This document shows, piece after piece, positions 1-10,210 of a DNA stretch of 64,000 nt. Under the pieces are notes generated by a model. The model searched no databases. It was not told where the DNA came from and was given only the letters and a program-made list of their open reading frames with translations. The position numbers were made by a program, and so were the translations under genes. Within the stretch, counting starts at the first letter, position 1. Every line of letters begins with the position of its first letter. The stretch covers positions 62,001 to 126,000 of the forward strand of contig PNNN01000009.1 in NCBI GenBank assembly GCA_013824245.1, read 5' to 3'. This DNA is from Chlorobiaceae bacterium. Lineage in GTDB: Bacteria; Bacteroidota; Ignavibacteria; UBA10030; SZUA-254.

Positions 1-1
1 A

Positions 2-1018
2 TCATTAAAATATACTCTTTATTCGCCAATCAGACGAGATACAACTGTAGCATCATCGCGTAACTCTGAGGCATCATCAACGATGTTTGGTTTTCGTGCC
101 GGCGCCATATATGATTTAGGCAACGGTTCATCTGTAGATTTCAGCGGTGCCATACGTTTTGATGATGTAGTTGATAAAATGACGCATTCACCATTGGATA
201 CAAATTCATTTTATCCTTATAACAGATACGGTGGTGAGTATTCAGCGTCTGCAACAGAGATCCAATTCAGCGCTCGCGCCAAAATGAAAGTATCAAATAA
301 ATTTAATTTTGTTCCTTATGGAACGATAATGATGATTTCCGCTGAACCAAAAGAAGATAAACGTGTACCGTTGCGGTCATATGAATCTCAATGGTTAGCA
401 AAATTTCCAGAGACTTACACATATACACTTGATGGTTTAGCATATGCACTGGGAGTTGGCGGAGAATATCATACTCAGTCATTCTATTTTGCCGGTGGTG
501 TGAGTTTACAAAGTGGCAGTATGGAAGAAGAAAGCAAATATAAATTTTCATACGATGGTTGGACAGGTTCTATGTATGACACAATGACCTATGACCAATC
601 ATATAAGTCTGAATTTAAATATACAACCATTCCCGTTATTAATTTAGGTGCAGAATGGTCAGCTACTGATTGGCTCACATGCCGCATCGGATATCAGAGA
701 GCTATTGGAAGTTTGAATCTAACAAGCGAGTCTAAAGAAACACGTTCAGCACTTCATGACTCAACATATTACCGTGTCTCTTCAGCTAATTTGGAATACA
801 ACTTATCAATGGCAAATAGTTTCATTTTCGTTGGTGGTCTAAATCCGTCAACATTCGATGGGTTAGTGACCCTCGGTGTTGGTTTCAAGTTCGGCGGTTT
901 CGCACTTGATGCAACGGTTAGCGAAGAAGCACTGCGTCGCGGTCTCGGATTATTCGGTTCAAACGATAATTTAAATACGTTTGGATTTATGACGGCAAGT
1001 TATAATTTTACCGAGTAG
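2..1018 (+). CDS. Outer-membrane beta-barrel protein, 5'-truncated by window edge
   Basis: The frame is open from base 2 with no stop before the first ATG at 83, so the gene very probably begins outside the window; about 338 residues are visible. The protein shows alternating hydrophobic/polar strands separated by Gly/Asn/Asp-rich turns (for example LGVGGEY, INLGAEW, LGVGFKFGGF) and ends in SYNFTE, which looks like a transmembrane beta-barrel of the porin or PorV-like kind. No enzymatic motif is visible. The family cannot be fixed without the N-terminus. A strong terminator follows directly, so it is the last gene of its unit. Confidence 0.7.
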   Translation, partial: SLKYTLYSPIRRDTTVASSRNSEASSTMFGFRAGAIYDLGNGSSVDFSGAIRFDDVVDKMTHSPLDTNSFYPYNRYGGEYSASATEIQFSARAKMKVSNKFNFVPYGTIMMISAEPKEDKRVPLRSYESQWLAKFPETYTYTLDGLAYALGVGGEYHTQSFYFAGGVSLQSGSMEEESKYKFSYDGWTGSMYDTMTYDQSYKSEFKYTTIPVINLGAEWSATDWLTCRIGYQRAIGSLNLTSESKETRSALHDSTYYRVSSANLEYNLSMANSFIFVGGLNPSTFDGLVTLGVGFKFGGFALDATVSEEALRRGLGLFGSNDNLNTFGFMTASYNFTE

Positions 1019-1040
1019 TTTTTAAATCAACAAATAAGTC

Positions 1041-1074
1041 AAAGGCGATCGATCATCTTCGGTCGCCTTTTTTA
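1041..1074 (+). terminator. Rho-independent terminator after beta-barrel gene
   Basis: The arms AAAGGCGATCGA and TCGGTCGCCTTT pair over 12 bp with one G-T wobble around a short TCATCT loop, followed by a run of T. It ends the unit of the truncated beta-barrel gene and separates it from the sensor kinase. Confidence 0.85.
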
Positions 1075-1197
1075 TTACAATGCTAATCATACGCAATTCT
1101 ATTTTATACCACTCACATCTCCAAATAGCTCGGTATTGTGCAATGAACGAATTATTTGTACATTTTATATAATCTTTGACAGTACATAATTCCACGC

Positions 1198-4100
1198 ATG
1201 CACAATATCGAATATTCTACAGGTTCATTAAAATTAGACAAACATTTAGGGGGTATCGTTCCGGGCGATACAATGCTCCTTCTTTTCAGCATCGAATCGG
1301 ATGTTTCATCTTTATTCAAAAGGATTCTCGATTACTCCTTCGAGAATAAAATACCGGTTCATCATTTCTTTTTCGGAAAAAGTAACATATCGGAGATTCA
1401 AAACCAAAAAAAATACAAAGCCATCGAATTCCGTATTGCCGAAATAAAGCCGAAATCTTTTCCCAGCAACTTTATTCAACAATTATTGTCGATAAAAAAT
1501 AAATCGGTTGTCATTATCGATGGTTTACATCTTTTGCAAGAGTCAGGTTTAACCGAAAAGAACATTCTGTTATTATTTCAAAAGCTTGGAGATATTAGTC
1601 GAAAGAAGAAACATTTTGTAATCGTTTCTCTCCGGCGCGATCTCTCAAATATAAAATTGATCGCCGATCTGAAAGATATATCTTCAATTTGTTTGGATAT
1701 AATTCGATTTAAGGATGAATTGTATTGTTTGCCCGTATCACGAAAGGGGAGATACAGACCATCCGAGCTTATTCCTTTCAATATCACTATGGCGTTGAAA
1801 GATAGTTCTTTAAAATCTATACAAATAATCTCTCCCGATTCAGTAATTGGAAGTTTTGAAAAAAGATTCGAACAAAGTTTTAAAAAAGCAACAGATGCAC
1901 TTCTTCTTTTCGACCGTAATGGCACTCATCGCGAGTTTAACGATCGCATGATCTCGCTCCTTGGATATGACATTGATGCGTTGAAAATAGTTAGGTTAAC
2001 AGATTTAGTAGCCCCTTCTCATCGTCGCACTTTTTTAAAATCGATTTTAGAATTGCAAAAGAAACGCTCTACCGATATTGCGCTTGACTTAATTAAAAAT
2101 AATGGAAAAATCCTACCGGTTGAAATACATATTTCAACAATAGCCGGTGGCTGGTATTTTGCAGTAGTTCGGCTCGTTGAGAATGAACAGGAAATGCTGA
2201 GGATATATCAACAGCAATCTAGAGATTTTGAATCGATCATATCAATGGTAAATGTTGCCATTCTTCTTGTTCGAGAAAATAAGATTGTGTTTGTCAATAA
2301 TAAGTTCATCACACTATTTGAATATCCGAAAGCAGAGGATATATTACAGAAACAAATTAAATCTTTTACATCGTCCGAATCGAATCGGAAACTTCAAAAA
2401 TCGATTCAATCTGTTCGTGAGTCGGGTGAATCTGCAATAATAGAAATTCCGCTCATCGCAAATACCGGTAAAGTGATTGAAACGAGAATATATTTATCAT
2501 CCGTACAGTTTCAGGGAAAGAATTGTATTCAACTTTCGATTCAAGATATCACCTTAGATAAGAAGACAGTTGCTGAAGCCGTTGACAAAATAAATTTATT
2601 CAGAACTTTGATTGAAAACGCGATTATACCCGTTACGATTGTGAATAATGGAATTGTAAAGATTGCAAATCAATCGTTCCTTGAATTAGTTCATCAGGAA
2701 TCACCACAGATAATCGGAAAAGAAATTCTTTCAGTAATAGCAGAGGAAGATAGAGATCGATTTACTCAGGTTCTCGCGAAGCAAACCGGGGCAAAATCAA
2801 AACCTGCTGTCGAACAATTTGTATTGAAGCATCATGATAACAAGAAATCTGAATGCGCACTTTCTTTTTTCAATCTTATCGATCTTAAAACGGGGGATGT
2901 TGCAATTTACTTTGAAGACAGATCGGGTCAAAACGCGATTGACAAAGAAATCTCTCAACGGCGGCAGGAGATAGAGTATCTTAAAAATATCAGTTCAACT
3001 TTATTCAGCAATTTTGATTTAAATAAATCTTTCAGAAATGTAATAATCAAAATATCAGATTTGTCCGGCTTAGAAATGGGTGCGGCTTACCTCCCGGATG
3101 GTGCTGGTGCAAAAATAATCTTAACCGAGTCCCGTAATTTACCAACAGAAGTCGCTCTTAAACTTAACGAATTTGAGAATGAACACGGCATAGGCGGCTT
3201 TATCTCGAAGACACTCTTACCGCATCTGTTCCACATTGCTCGATATCCAAGTTATCTTCCGCATCGGAGTATTTTTAAATCGGTGGGAATAAAAATTGTC
3301 GCGCTGATTCCGTTGGTGGCAAACGAAAAATTAGTTGGGATGTTCTTATTTTGTTCTCGAAAAGATCAATCTGCAGTTCATTTCACGCAAGATCTTTATA
3401 CAACTATCGGGCATTTGCTTGGCAATCATCTGATTAATGCTAAAACATTCAAAGAAGTGAAGGCAACAGCGGACTTGGCTTCTTCATTGATTGAGTCGAG
3501 TCCAGATCTACTTTATCAGGCATCTCCGTCAGGTGCATTTACGTTGGTTAACGGTAGGATAGATCATCTTACAGGATATACAAGAAATGAATTTACACGC
3601 ATTAAAGATTTATGGCTTAAGTTAATTCATCCTGACGATAAAAAATATTTTCTCGAAAGAATTACACGGCTTGAAAATATTAACAGGCGTGATGAAATTG
3701 AATACCGAATTCTCCCCAAAGGCAAAGCGGAATACCGCTTTGTAAAAGACGGAATTGAAGTTTATCGCGATGCGGACGGAAATGCTTCACATATTCTGGG
3801 AACAATAGTCGATCAGACGGAAGTCAAGAATATTCTAAAAACCCTCAATCAAGAAAATATTTTTCAGAAAAATCTTTTGGGATCGATACCGGAATCGATA
3901 ATAGTATTCGATAACAACCAACGATCTATTTACTGCAACATCTCGTTCCAAAATCTTTTTAATACAGAGTTCGAGAAGATACGGCAAAAAGATGCTCGCT
4001 CAATCTTACCGTTCTACGATGAAATGGTTTTTGATGATGTCATAAAACGTGTTTCAGCAGGCGATCAAGCCGAGATTTTAGAATTCCAGTGGAAAGAAGA

Positions 4101-7100
4101 AAGAAGCGAGAAAGAAATCTTTCTCCGAGGTATCTTCACCAATTTACTCGATAACGATAAAAATAAAATCGGAACAGTGATTGTTCTCAATGATATAACT
4201 GATCAAAAGAGAACTGAAAATGAGATCCGAGAATCTCAACATGTTTTAAGTAACGTGATAGATACGATGGGAGATATCCTGATACTCACTAATTTGCAAG
4301 GTACGGTAGTTCAGGTGAATCGGACATTCCTGAATCTTCTCGGTTATAATCGGAACGAAACAAACGGTTGTGAATTTCCTTATCCATGGTTGATTGAAGA
4401 TGAGATGGGTCGGTTTGTGCTTTGGATCGCCAGCTTACGCGAACATAACTGGCTGCACGATTTTGATATGACGCTTCGCGCGAAAGACGGAACATTGATT
4501 CCGGTAAGCTTGAGTACTACATTGTTGCGAAATCGGCTTGGTGAACCGATAGCGATGCTGAATATTGCCCGGAATATCACTGAGCGAAAGCGCCTGGTTC
4601 AAACTTTAGAAAGCAGAAATAAGCAGATCGAACTTTTCAACCGAATAATATCCAAAGCAAATCAAACATTCGATCTGCGCGATATTTTCGTTACCGTTTC
4701 GAGTGAAATAAAAAACCTTGTGCAGTATGATAATATCAGCATCAATATACTCAAAGACGATTCGAAAAATTTAACGGTTTATTCAGGAACCCAGACCGGA
4801 TTAATTGGTGTAAAGATTATACCTCTCGATCAAACTATTTCCCAGTTTATCATCAAAGAAAAGAAACCGGTGATAGTGGATGATTTACAGGTAGATGAAC
4901 ATTGCAAGGAAATAAAAAGGTACTTCAGCGAAACACGTTCGCACATTGGTATTCCTATAACATTGAAAGATAAAATCTTAGGAACGCTGGAACTCTCGGG
5001 CACGGAACCCTTTATCTACACAGATGACCATTTGCTCTTGCTCACTCCAATTGCGCAGCAAATCGGCACAATCATAGATCGGGTTTTGCTGTTCCGCCAG
5101 GTTTCCGAAGATTCGGCATATATACATAACCTCTTAGATTCGATCAACAGCATTGTTTACACCGTTGATACCGAGCTTCGGATCAGGGAAGTGAATAACG
5201 CATGGCGGCAGTTCATGAAAGAATTCGGTAAAGCCGGTACCGATGATTATGAAGGAAAATATCTATACGACTTACTGCCTAACGATGCAGTAAAATATAT
5301 TTTGCAAGGTGTTGTCGATAGAATGCTTGCAGGAGAGTTAAATATTTTCTCACAAGAAATTCTTTATAAAACATCATTAGGAGATAGAACATATCAGCTT
5401 ACCGTTAATCCGATGGAGATCGGTAAAAGAATTACCGGTTTGGTCTTCACACAAACAGATATAACAGCGCTGAAAAATTCCGAAGCTGAACTCAAGAGGA
5501 GCAATGAGCAACTTATTGCACTCAATGAGATATCGGGTATTATCAGCAGTTCTCTTGAATTTCAGAAAATGCTAGAAAAAGCATTACCGCTTTTAAAAGA
5601 ACTCATTAGTGCTTCAGCAGTTATTTTATATCTCCATGATCCCGGCGAGAACGATCTGGTTATGCTATCGCAATCCGGGTTCAATGTTGAAGAAAATAAA
5701 ACCATTCAACGATTGAAACAATCCGGCTCTGCAACGGGAACGGTAATAGCATCTAAAGAAGCGTTGTACATCGATCAGAATGCATATCTTGATGAGCGGA
5801 TCACACCGGATAATAGATCGATTCTGCAACGGTTGAGTTTGGTAGCGATGGCACTTGTACCCATTATCTCCAATGATCGAGTGCTTGGTGTAATAGATAT
5901 TTTCTATAATAATATTCATCCATTTACCGAAAAAGAAAAACAGATACTGACGTTAGTAGGAAACCAGTTCGGTTCAGCTATCGAGAATGCCCGACTTTAC
6001 ACCGAGTTACGCATGCAAGTTGAAAGACTGACCGTTCTCTATGAAATAAGTGAACACCTGACATCAACATTAAATATCGATGAAATATTTGCAACTGTTT
6101 ATAATCAAGTTAAGCAGGTGATTCCGTTCCAGATGTTCAAGATAGATTTGTACGAGGAGAAGACAAAAACAAAAACGCCTATGCTCCATGTGGAACGCGT
6201 AGGAGGTGAAGAAATCTTTATTGCAACGCAGGCGCATTCGAGCATCATCACTTCCGGGTCGATTCTGGAACGAGTGGTTGAGAGCAGAAAAGCATATCAT
6301 TCTTCCGATAATCGCACAATGTTTATCCCAATGTTATCTAAAGAAGTTTTGTTAGGTTTGATGTCGGTTGAAGCAGATAGCGAGAACTCCTATTCGGAAA
6401 CTCAAAAAAGATTGATGGAAAGTATCGCCAATTTAACGGCGCTCGCGCTTGAAAAGGGGAAACTTCACGAGGAGACGTTGCAGAAATCTGCCGAGATAGA
6501 AAGACGCAATAAAGAGCTGGACGATTTCACATATGTCGTTTCTCACGACCTGAAAGAGCCATTAATAAGCGTGGAAGGTTTCAGCAGAATATTGCAATCC
6601 GATTTTCAAGATATTATACAAGCTGAAGGGAAAGAATATCTCGATTCAATCGTTGGTGCAACTACGAGGATGAAAGGTTTAATCGATGATTTGCTTCTCC
6701 TTTCACGCGTAAGCAGGCCTGCTGAATCGTTCAGAGAAATTGCAATTGGAGACGTTATTAGAGATATTCGGACTGATATGGAATTTACTATCAGGCAAAA
6801 AAACGTATCATTCATACTACCGGAAGAATTACCTGCGGTTTATGGCAATGATACTCAGGTTAGGATCGTATTCCGAAATTTGATTGGCAATGCCATTAAA
6901 TTCAACGATAAAAAAGATCCTGCTATTGAGGTAAAATTTCAAAATGCCGAAAATAATTATTATCTTTTTGCAGTCAAAGATAACGGCATTGGGATTGACA
7001 AAGAATTTTATGAAAAAATATTTGTTATCTTCCAGCGGCTTCATCGTCGTGAGGAATATGAAGGTTCCGGTGCAGGTTTAGCTATTGTGAAAAAAATCAT

Positions 7101-7203
7101 CGAATTACATAAAGGTAATATTTGGGTCGAATCGGTCCCTGGAACCGGCTCAACATTTTATTTTACGCTACCCAGGGTAAGTTCATCCAAGGAACAGGTT
7201 TAA
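1198..7203 (+). CDS. Giant multi-PAS/GAF sensor histidine kinase with KaiC-like N-terminal domain
   Basis: This 2001-residue kinase has no obvious membrane segment and is probably cytoplasmic. Residues 1-215 resemble a KaiC/RadA-type ATPase (STGSLKLDKHLGG start, Walker-B-like SVVIIDG at about 103), but the P-loop is absent: the expected GxxGxGKT position reads FSIESDVSS. PAS-like domains lie near 225-330, 340-455, 463-575, 758-880, 885-1003, 1010-1130 and 1305-1430. GAF-like domains lie near 590-745, 1140-1300, 1440-1602 and 1612-1755. The HisKA box has His1783 (SHDLKEP), followed by a HATPase with N-box near 1894-1901, DNGIGID and GSGAGLAIVKK. The response regulator begins 1 base after the stop, so the two are surely a pair. 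Domain counts were made by eye. Confidence 0.92.
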   Translation: MHNIEYSTGSLKLDKHLGGIVPGDTMLLLFSIESDVSSLFKRILDYSFENKIPVHHFFFGKSNISEIQNQKKYKAIEFRIAEIKPKSFPSNFIQQLLSIKNKSVVIIDGLHLLQESGLTEKNILLLFQKLGDISRKKKHFVIVSLRRDLSNIKLIADLKDISSICLDIIRFKDELYCLPVSRKGRYRPSELIPFNITMALKDSSLKSIQIISPDSVIGSFEKRFEQSFKKATDALLLFDRNGTHREFNDRMISLLGYDIDALKIVRLTDLVAPSHRRTFLKSILELQKKRSTDIALDLIKNNGKILPVEIHISTIAGGWYFAVVRLVENEQEMLRIYQQQSRDFESIISMVNVAILLVRENKIVFVNNKFITLFEYPKAEDILQKQIKSFTSSESNRKLQKSIQSVRESGESAIIEIPLIANTGKVIETRIYLSSVQFQGKNCIQLSIQDITLDKKTVAEAVDKINLFRTLIENAIIPVTIVNNGIVKIANQSFLELVHQESPQIIGKEILSVIAEEDRDRFTQVLAKQTGAKSKPAVEQFVLKHHDNKKSECALSFFNLIDLKTGDVAIYFEDRSGQNAIDKEISQRRQEIEYLKNISSTLFSNFDLNKSFRNVIIKISDLSGLEMGAAYLPDGAGAKIILTESRNLPTEVALKLNEFENEHGIGGFISKTLLPHLFHIARYPSYLPHRSIFKSVGIKIVALIPLVANEKLVGMFLFCSRKDQSAVHFTQDLYTTIGHLLGNHLINAKTFKEVKATADLASSLIESSPDLLYQASPSGAFTLVNGRIDHLTGYTRNEFTRIKDLWLKLIHPDDKKYFLERITRLENINRRDEIEYRILPKGKAEYRFVKDGIEVYRDADGNASHILGTIVDQTEVKNILKTLNQENIFQKNLLGSIPESIIVFDNNQRSIYCNISFQNLFNTEFEKIRQKDARSILPFYDEMVFDDVIKRVSAGDQAEILEFQWKEERSEKEIFLRGIFTNLLDNDKNKIGTVIVLNDITDQKRTENEIRESQHVLSNVIDTMGDILILTNLQGTVVQVNRTFLNLLGYNRNETNGCEFPYPWLIEDEMGRFVLWIASLREHNWLHDFDMTLRAKDGTLIPVSLSTTLLRNRLGEPIAMLNIARNITERKRLVQTLESRNKQIELFNRIISKANQTFDLRDIFVTVSSEIKNLVQYDNISINILKDDSKNLTVYSGTQTGLIGVKIIPLDQTISQFIIKEKKPVIVDDLQVDEHCKEIKRYFSETRSHIGIPITLKDKILGTLELSGTEPFIYTDDHLLLLTPIAQQIGTIIDRVLLFRQVSEDSAYIHNLLDSINSIVYTVDTELRIREVNNAWRQFMKEFGKAGTDDYEGKYLYDLLPNDAVKYILQGVVDRMLAGELNIFSQEILYKTSLGDRTYQLTVNPMEIGKRITGLVFTQTDITALKNSEAELKRSNEQLIALNEISGIISSSLEFQKMLEKALPLLKELISASAVILYLHDPGENDLVMLSQSGFNVEENKTIQRLKQSGSATGTVIASKEALYIDQNAYLDERITPDNRSILQRLSLVAMALVPIISNDRVLGVIDIFYNNIHPFTEKEKQILTLVGNQFGSAIENARLYTELRMQVERLTVLYEISEHLTSTLNIDEIFATVYNQVKQVIPFQMFKIDLYEEKTKTKTPMLHVERVGGEEIFIATQAHSSIITSGSILERVVESRKAYHSSDNRTMFIPMLSKEVLLGLMSVEADSENSYSETQKRLMESIANLTALALEKGKLHEETLQKSAEIERRNKELDDFTYVVSHDLKEPLISVEGFSRILQSDFQDIIQAEGKEYLDSIVGATTRMKGLIDDLLLLSRVSRPAESFREIAIGDVIRDIRTDMEFTIRQKNVSFILPEELPAVYGNDTQVRIVFRNLIGNAIKFNDKKDPAIEVKFQNAENNYYLFAVKDNGIGIDKEFYEKIFVIFQRLHRREEYEGSGAGLAIVKKIIELHKGNIWVESVPGTGSTFYFTLPRVSSSKEQV

Positions 7204-7204
7204 T

Positions 7205-7882
7205 ATGGATACGGATAAGATTCGGATACTTTTAGTCGAAGATAATAAAGATTTCGCAAAGCTCGTTAGTGTTTACCTGCAACGATTCGATAAAGATAAA
7301 TTTCAAATCACGTGGAAAGAAAATTATCAAGACACAATTAAAGAGCTTGAGCAAGATCCGAATTATGATATTGTGCTAATGGATTATTTTCTCCCCGGTA
7401 AAAATGGATTGGAAATTACGAAAGAATTAAAAGCGAAGAAATTTAATTTCCCGATTGTATTTTTAACAGTAAACAAAGATTTCGATCTCGCAGTGGATGT
7501 GATGAAAATCGGGGTAGATGATTATCTTGTGAAAGAAGAAATATCATCGCCGGTGCTTCCCAAAACTGTTCTCAGTGTTATAGAAAAGCATAGATTAAGA
7601 GATCATCTGGTTCAGCTTGAGATAAGTCAGCAGCGGTTGCAAGCGATCAGGGAAACGTTGATGGGCGTTGTTGGAGAATTCGAACCGCCTATCAATGAAA
7701 TGAAATCTTTATCTGCTGATATTAAAACATATTTTCCTTCAGAAGCGCATAAAAATTATATAAAGATTATAGAAGAAAATGTTTATCGTATCAACGATAA
7801 ATTGAATAAGTTGAAAACTCTTAAAGAGTACCGCACAGTGAAATATATTAAAGATATAAAAATGCTCGATCTTTCGGTGTAA
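7205..7882 (+). CDS. Response regulator with degenerate kinase-like C-terminal region
   Basis: The 225-residue protein has an N-terminal receiver domain (about 6-125) with acidic pocket Glu12/Asp13, phosphoacceptor Asp60 in VLMDYFLPG, Thr88 and Lys110, so it should be phosphorylated by the kinase ending 1 base upstream. The C-terminal ~100 residues hold no helix-turn-helix, GGDEF, EAL or HD-GYP motif. They look helical (LRDHLVQLEISQQRLQAIRE...) and recall a dimerisation/histidine phosphotransfer helix pair in which the His position reads GEFEPP. Output is therefore probably by protein contact rather than DNA binding. It is the last gene of a two-gene unit. Confidence 0.85.
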   Translation: MDTDKIRILLVEDNKDFAKLVSVYLQRFDKDKFQITWKENYQDTIKELEQDPNYDIVLMDYFLPGKNGLEITKELKAKKFNFPIVFLTVNKDFDLAVDVMKIGVDDYLVKEEISSPVLPKTVLSVIEKHRLRDHLVQLEISQQRLQAIRETLMGVVGEFEPPINEMKSLSADIKTYFPSEAHKNYIKIIEENVYRINDKLNKLKTLKEYRTVKYIKDIKMLDLSV

Positions 7883-7989
7883 GTTATTCGTTTATGAATT
7901 ATAAATTGTATAATTTAATTTTATCTCTCAGAGTTTGAAAAATATCTCATGATAAATTTTCATTAATTAAAAATAAGAAGTAAGAACGT

Positions 7990-9285
7990 ATGATACGAGT
8001 GAGTATAGAAAATTTAGACAAGCATATTGGCGAAGAAGTAAAAATTAGCGGATGGTTGTACAATAAAAGATCGAGCGGAAAAATCAGATTTCTTGTCGTT
8101 CGCGACGGAAGCGGTTTACTCCAATCTGTTATTGTTAAAGGAAATGTAACTGATAGTGTCTTTGATCTTTTCGATACAATAACACAGGAATCATCCCTCA
8201 GCGTTTTTGGAAAGATAAAGAAAGAAGAACGCGCGCCGGGCGGATTTGAAATGGAGGTTACAAATGTTGAAATTATTCACTTAGCCAAAGAATATCCCAT
8301 CACTCCGAAAGAACATGGTGTGGAATTCTTAATGGACCATCGACATTTATGGCTTCGTTCATCGCGGCAACATGCCGTGCTTCGAGTTCGTCATCAAATC
8401 ATCAAAGCGATCCGAGAATTTTTTGATAATCGGGGATTTGTTTTAATGGATGCGCCGATTTTCACTCCTGCGGCATGTGAAGGCACGAGCACTTTGTTTG
8501 AAACAGATTATTTTGATCTCGGCAAAGCATACTTGACACAATCCGGTCAGCTTTATGGTGAAGCCGGAGCGATGGCTCATGGAAAAGTGTACGTCTTTGG
8601 TCCAACATTCCGGGCTGAAAAATCCAAAACACGGCGTCATCTTACAGAATTTTGGATGGTTGAACCGGAAGTTGCATTTAACGATTTAAACGATAACATG
8701 GAACTTGCTGAAGAATTTTTAGAACATATTGTCTTATCGGTTCTTAAGCACAGACAGCCGGAATTAAAAATATTAGAACGCAATACTAAATTTTTAGAGA
8801 CAGTAAAAAAACCTCTCCCTAAAATAACTTATGATGAAGCTATAGAGATTCTGAAGAAAAAAGGAATTGCATTCGAATGGGGAAACGATTTAGGCGGGAC
8901 TGATGAAACCGTTATATCGGAACAATTCGACAGACCTGTAATCGTTCATCGTTATCCTGCGCAGGTTAAAGCATTTTACATGAAACGCGATCCACAAAAT
9001 CCAAAACTTGCTCTTGCTATGGATGTACTTGCACCTGAAGGTTATGGTGAAATCATCGGCGGAAGCCAGCGCGAAGATGATTATGACACGCTAATAAATC
9101 GTTTAGATGAACACAAACTTCCACACGCTCCGTTCGAGTGGTACCTTGATTTGCGCAGATACGGATCGGTTCCACACGCAGGATTCGGACTTGGAATAGA
9201 ACGCACAGTCGGCTGGATTTGCGGCTTAGACCATGTTAGAGAAACGATTCCATTTCCCAGAATGATTTATCGATTAAATCCATAA
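7990..9285 (+). CDS. asnS: Asparagine-tRNA ligase
   Basis: A 431-residue class IIb aminoacyl-tRNA synthetase that charges tRNA-Asn with asparagine in the cytoplasm. The N-terminal OB-fold anticodon-binding domain (about 1-110, [23 protein letters not shown]) precedes the catalytic core. Motif 2 is near [21 protein letters not shown] and motif 3 is [16 protein letters not shown]. The ending [11 protein letters not shown] and the segment [14 protein letters not shown] are typical of AsnRS rather than archaeal-type AspRS. Length fits the family. It starts about 110 bp after the two-component pair and ends 4 bases before the ABC transporter genes, so it may be co-transcribed with them. Confidence 0.95.
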   Translation: MIRVSIENLDKHIGEEVKISGWLYNKRSSGKIRFLVVRDGSGLLQSVIVKGNVTDSVFDLFDTITQESSLSVFGKIKKEERAPGGFEMEVTNVEIIHLAKEYPITPKEHGVEFLMDHRHLWLRSSRQHAVLRVRHQIIKAIREFFDNRGFVLMDAPIFTPAACEGTSTLFETDYFDLGKAYLTQSGQLYGEAGAMAHGKVYVFGPTFRAEKSKTRRHLTEFWMVEPEVAFNDLNDNMELAEEFLEHIVLSVLKHRQPELKILERNTKFLETVKKPLPKITYDEAIEILKKKGIAFEWGNDLGGTDETVISEQFDRPVIVHRYPAQVKAFYMKRDPQNPKLALAMDVLAPEGYGEIIGGSQREDDYDTLINRLDEHKLPHAPFEWYLDLRRYGSVPHAGFGLGIERTVGWICGLDHVRETIPFPRMIYRLNP

Positions 9286-9289
9286 AGAT

Positions 9290-10210
9290 ATGCTGACCGC
9301 TATCGATGTTCGAAAAGAATTTGCAACCGTTGTAGCAGTTGATGGTGTCTCTTTGGAAGCCAATAGAGGAGAGATCCTCGGTTTGCTGGGACCGAACGGA
9401 GCCGGCAAAACCACATCGATCAGGATGATATTAAATATTATCCAACCTGATTCAGGGAAAATTTTATTCGATGGAAAACCTTTTAGCGAGGAGATACGCG
9501 ATCACTTAGGTTACCTGCCCGAAGAGAGAGGGTTATATCGGAAAAATAAACTGTTGAACACTATCCTTTATTTTGCAAGCTTAAAAGGGATTGACACTGC
9601 TGAAGGGAAACGACGCGCATATAAATGGCTCGAAAGATTCGATTTGTTGACGGCGTATGACAGAAAAATTGAAGAGCTTTCAAAGGGGAATCAACAAAAA
9701 GTTCAATTTATAACCTCGATAATCCATGAACCCGATCTTGTGATTTTAGACGAGCCGTTCTCAGGGCTTGATCCGGTTAATCAGATTATTTTAAAAGATA
9801 TAATGCTAGAGATGAAACATCAAGGGAAAGCTGTAATATTCTCAACCCACCAGATGGATCAGGCAGAAAAATTATGTGATAAGATTTGTCTCATCAACAA
9901 GGGAAAAGTTGTTCTCGAAGGTGCCTTAGCAGATGTAAAAAGCAGTTACGGTAGCAACACAGTTAGGATCGAATTTGATGGCGATCCAAATATTCTCTCA
10001 ACACATCCGGCTTTTTCGGCTGTTCAGTTATATGATAATTATGCGGAACTTGTTCTAGCCAATTCTATAAAACCTCACATCGTCTTAAGAGATATTTCTC
10101 AGTTACTCGATATCAGAAAATTTGAGAATACTGAACCGTCGCTCAATGCAATCTTCTTGAAAATGGTCGGGACGGAAAAACGGGACGGTCAAGCAAAGGA
10201 GGCGAGATGA
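9290..10210 (+). CDS. ABC transporter ATP-binding protein (NatA-like)
   Basis: A 306-residue nucleotide-binding subunit. Walker A is GPNGAGKTT (about 34-42), the signature is LSKGNQQKVQ, Walker B is LVILDEPFSGLDP and the H-loop is STHQMDQAE. The C-terminal extension of about 80 residues after the ATPase core (DUF4162-like, VRIEFDG onward) is typical of NatA/CcmA-type exporters. It overlaps the permease gene by 4 bases and should energise it. The NatAB family exports Na+, drugs or other small compounds; the real substrate cannot be read from the sequence. Confidence 0.9.
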   Translation: MLTAIDVRKEFATVVAVDGVSLEANRGEILGLLGPNGAGKTTSIRMILNIIQPDSGKILFDGKPFSEEIRDHLGYLPEERGLYRKNKLLNTILYFASLKGIDTAEGKRRAYKWLERFDLLTAYDRKIEELSKGNQQKVQFITSIIHEPDLVILDEPFSGLDPVNQIILKDIMLEMKHQGKAVIFSTHQMDQAEKLCDKICLINKGKVVLEGALADVKSSYGSNTVRIEFDGDPNILSTHPAFSAVQLYDNYAELVLANSIKPHIVLRDISQLLDIRKFENTEPSLNAIFLKMVGTEKRDGQAKEAR

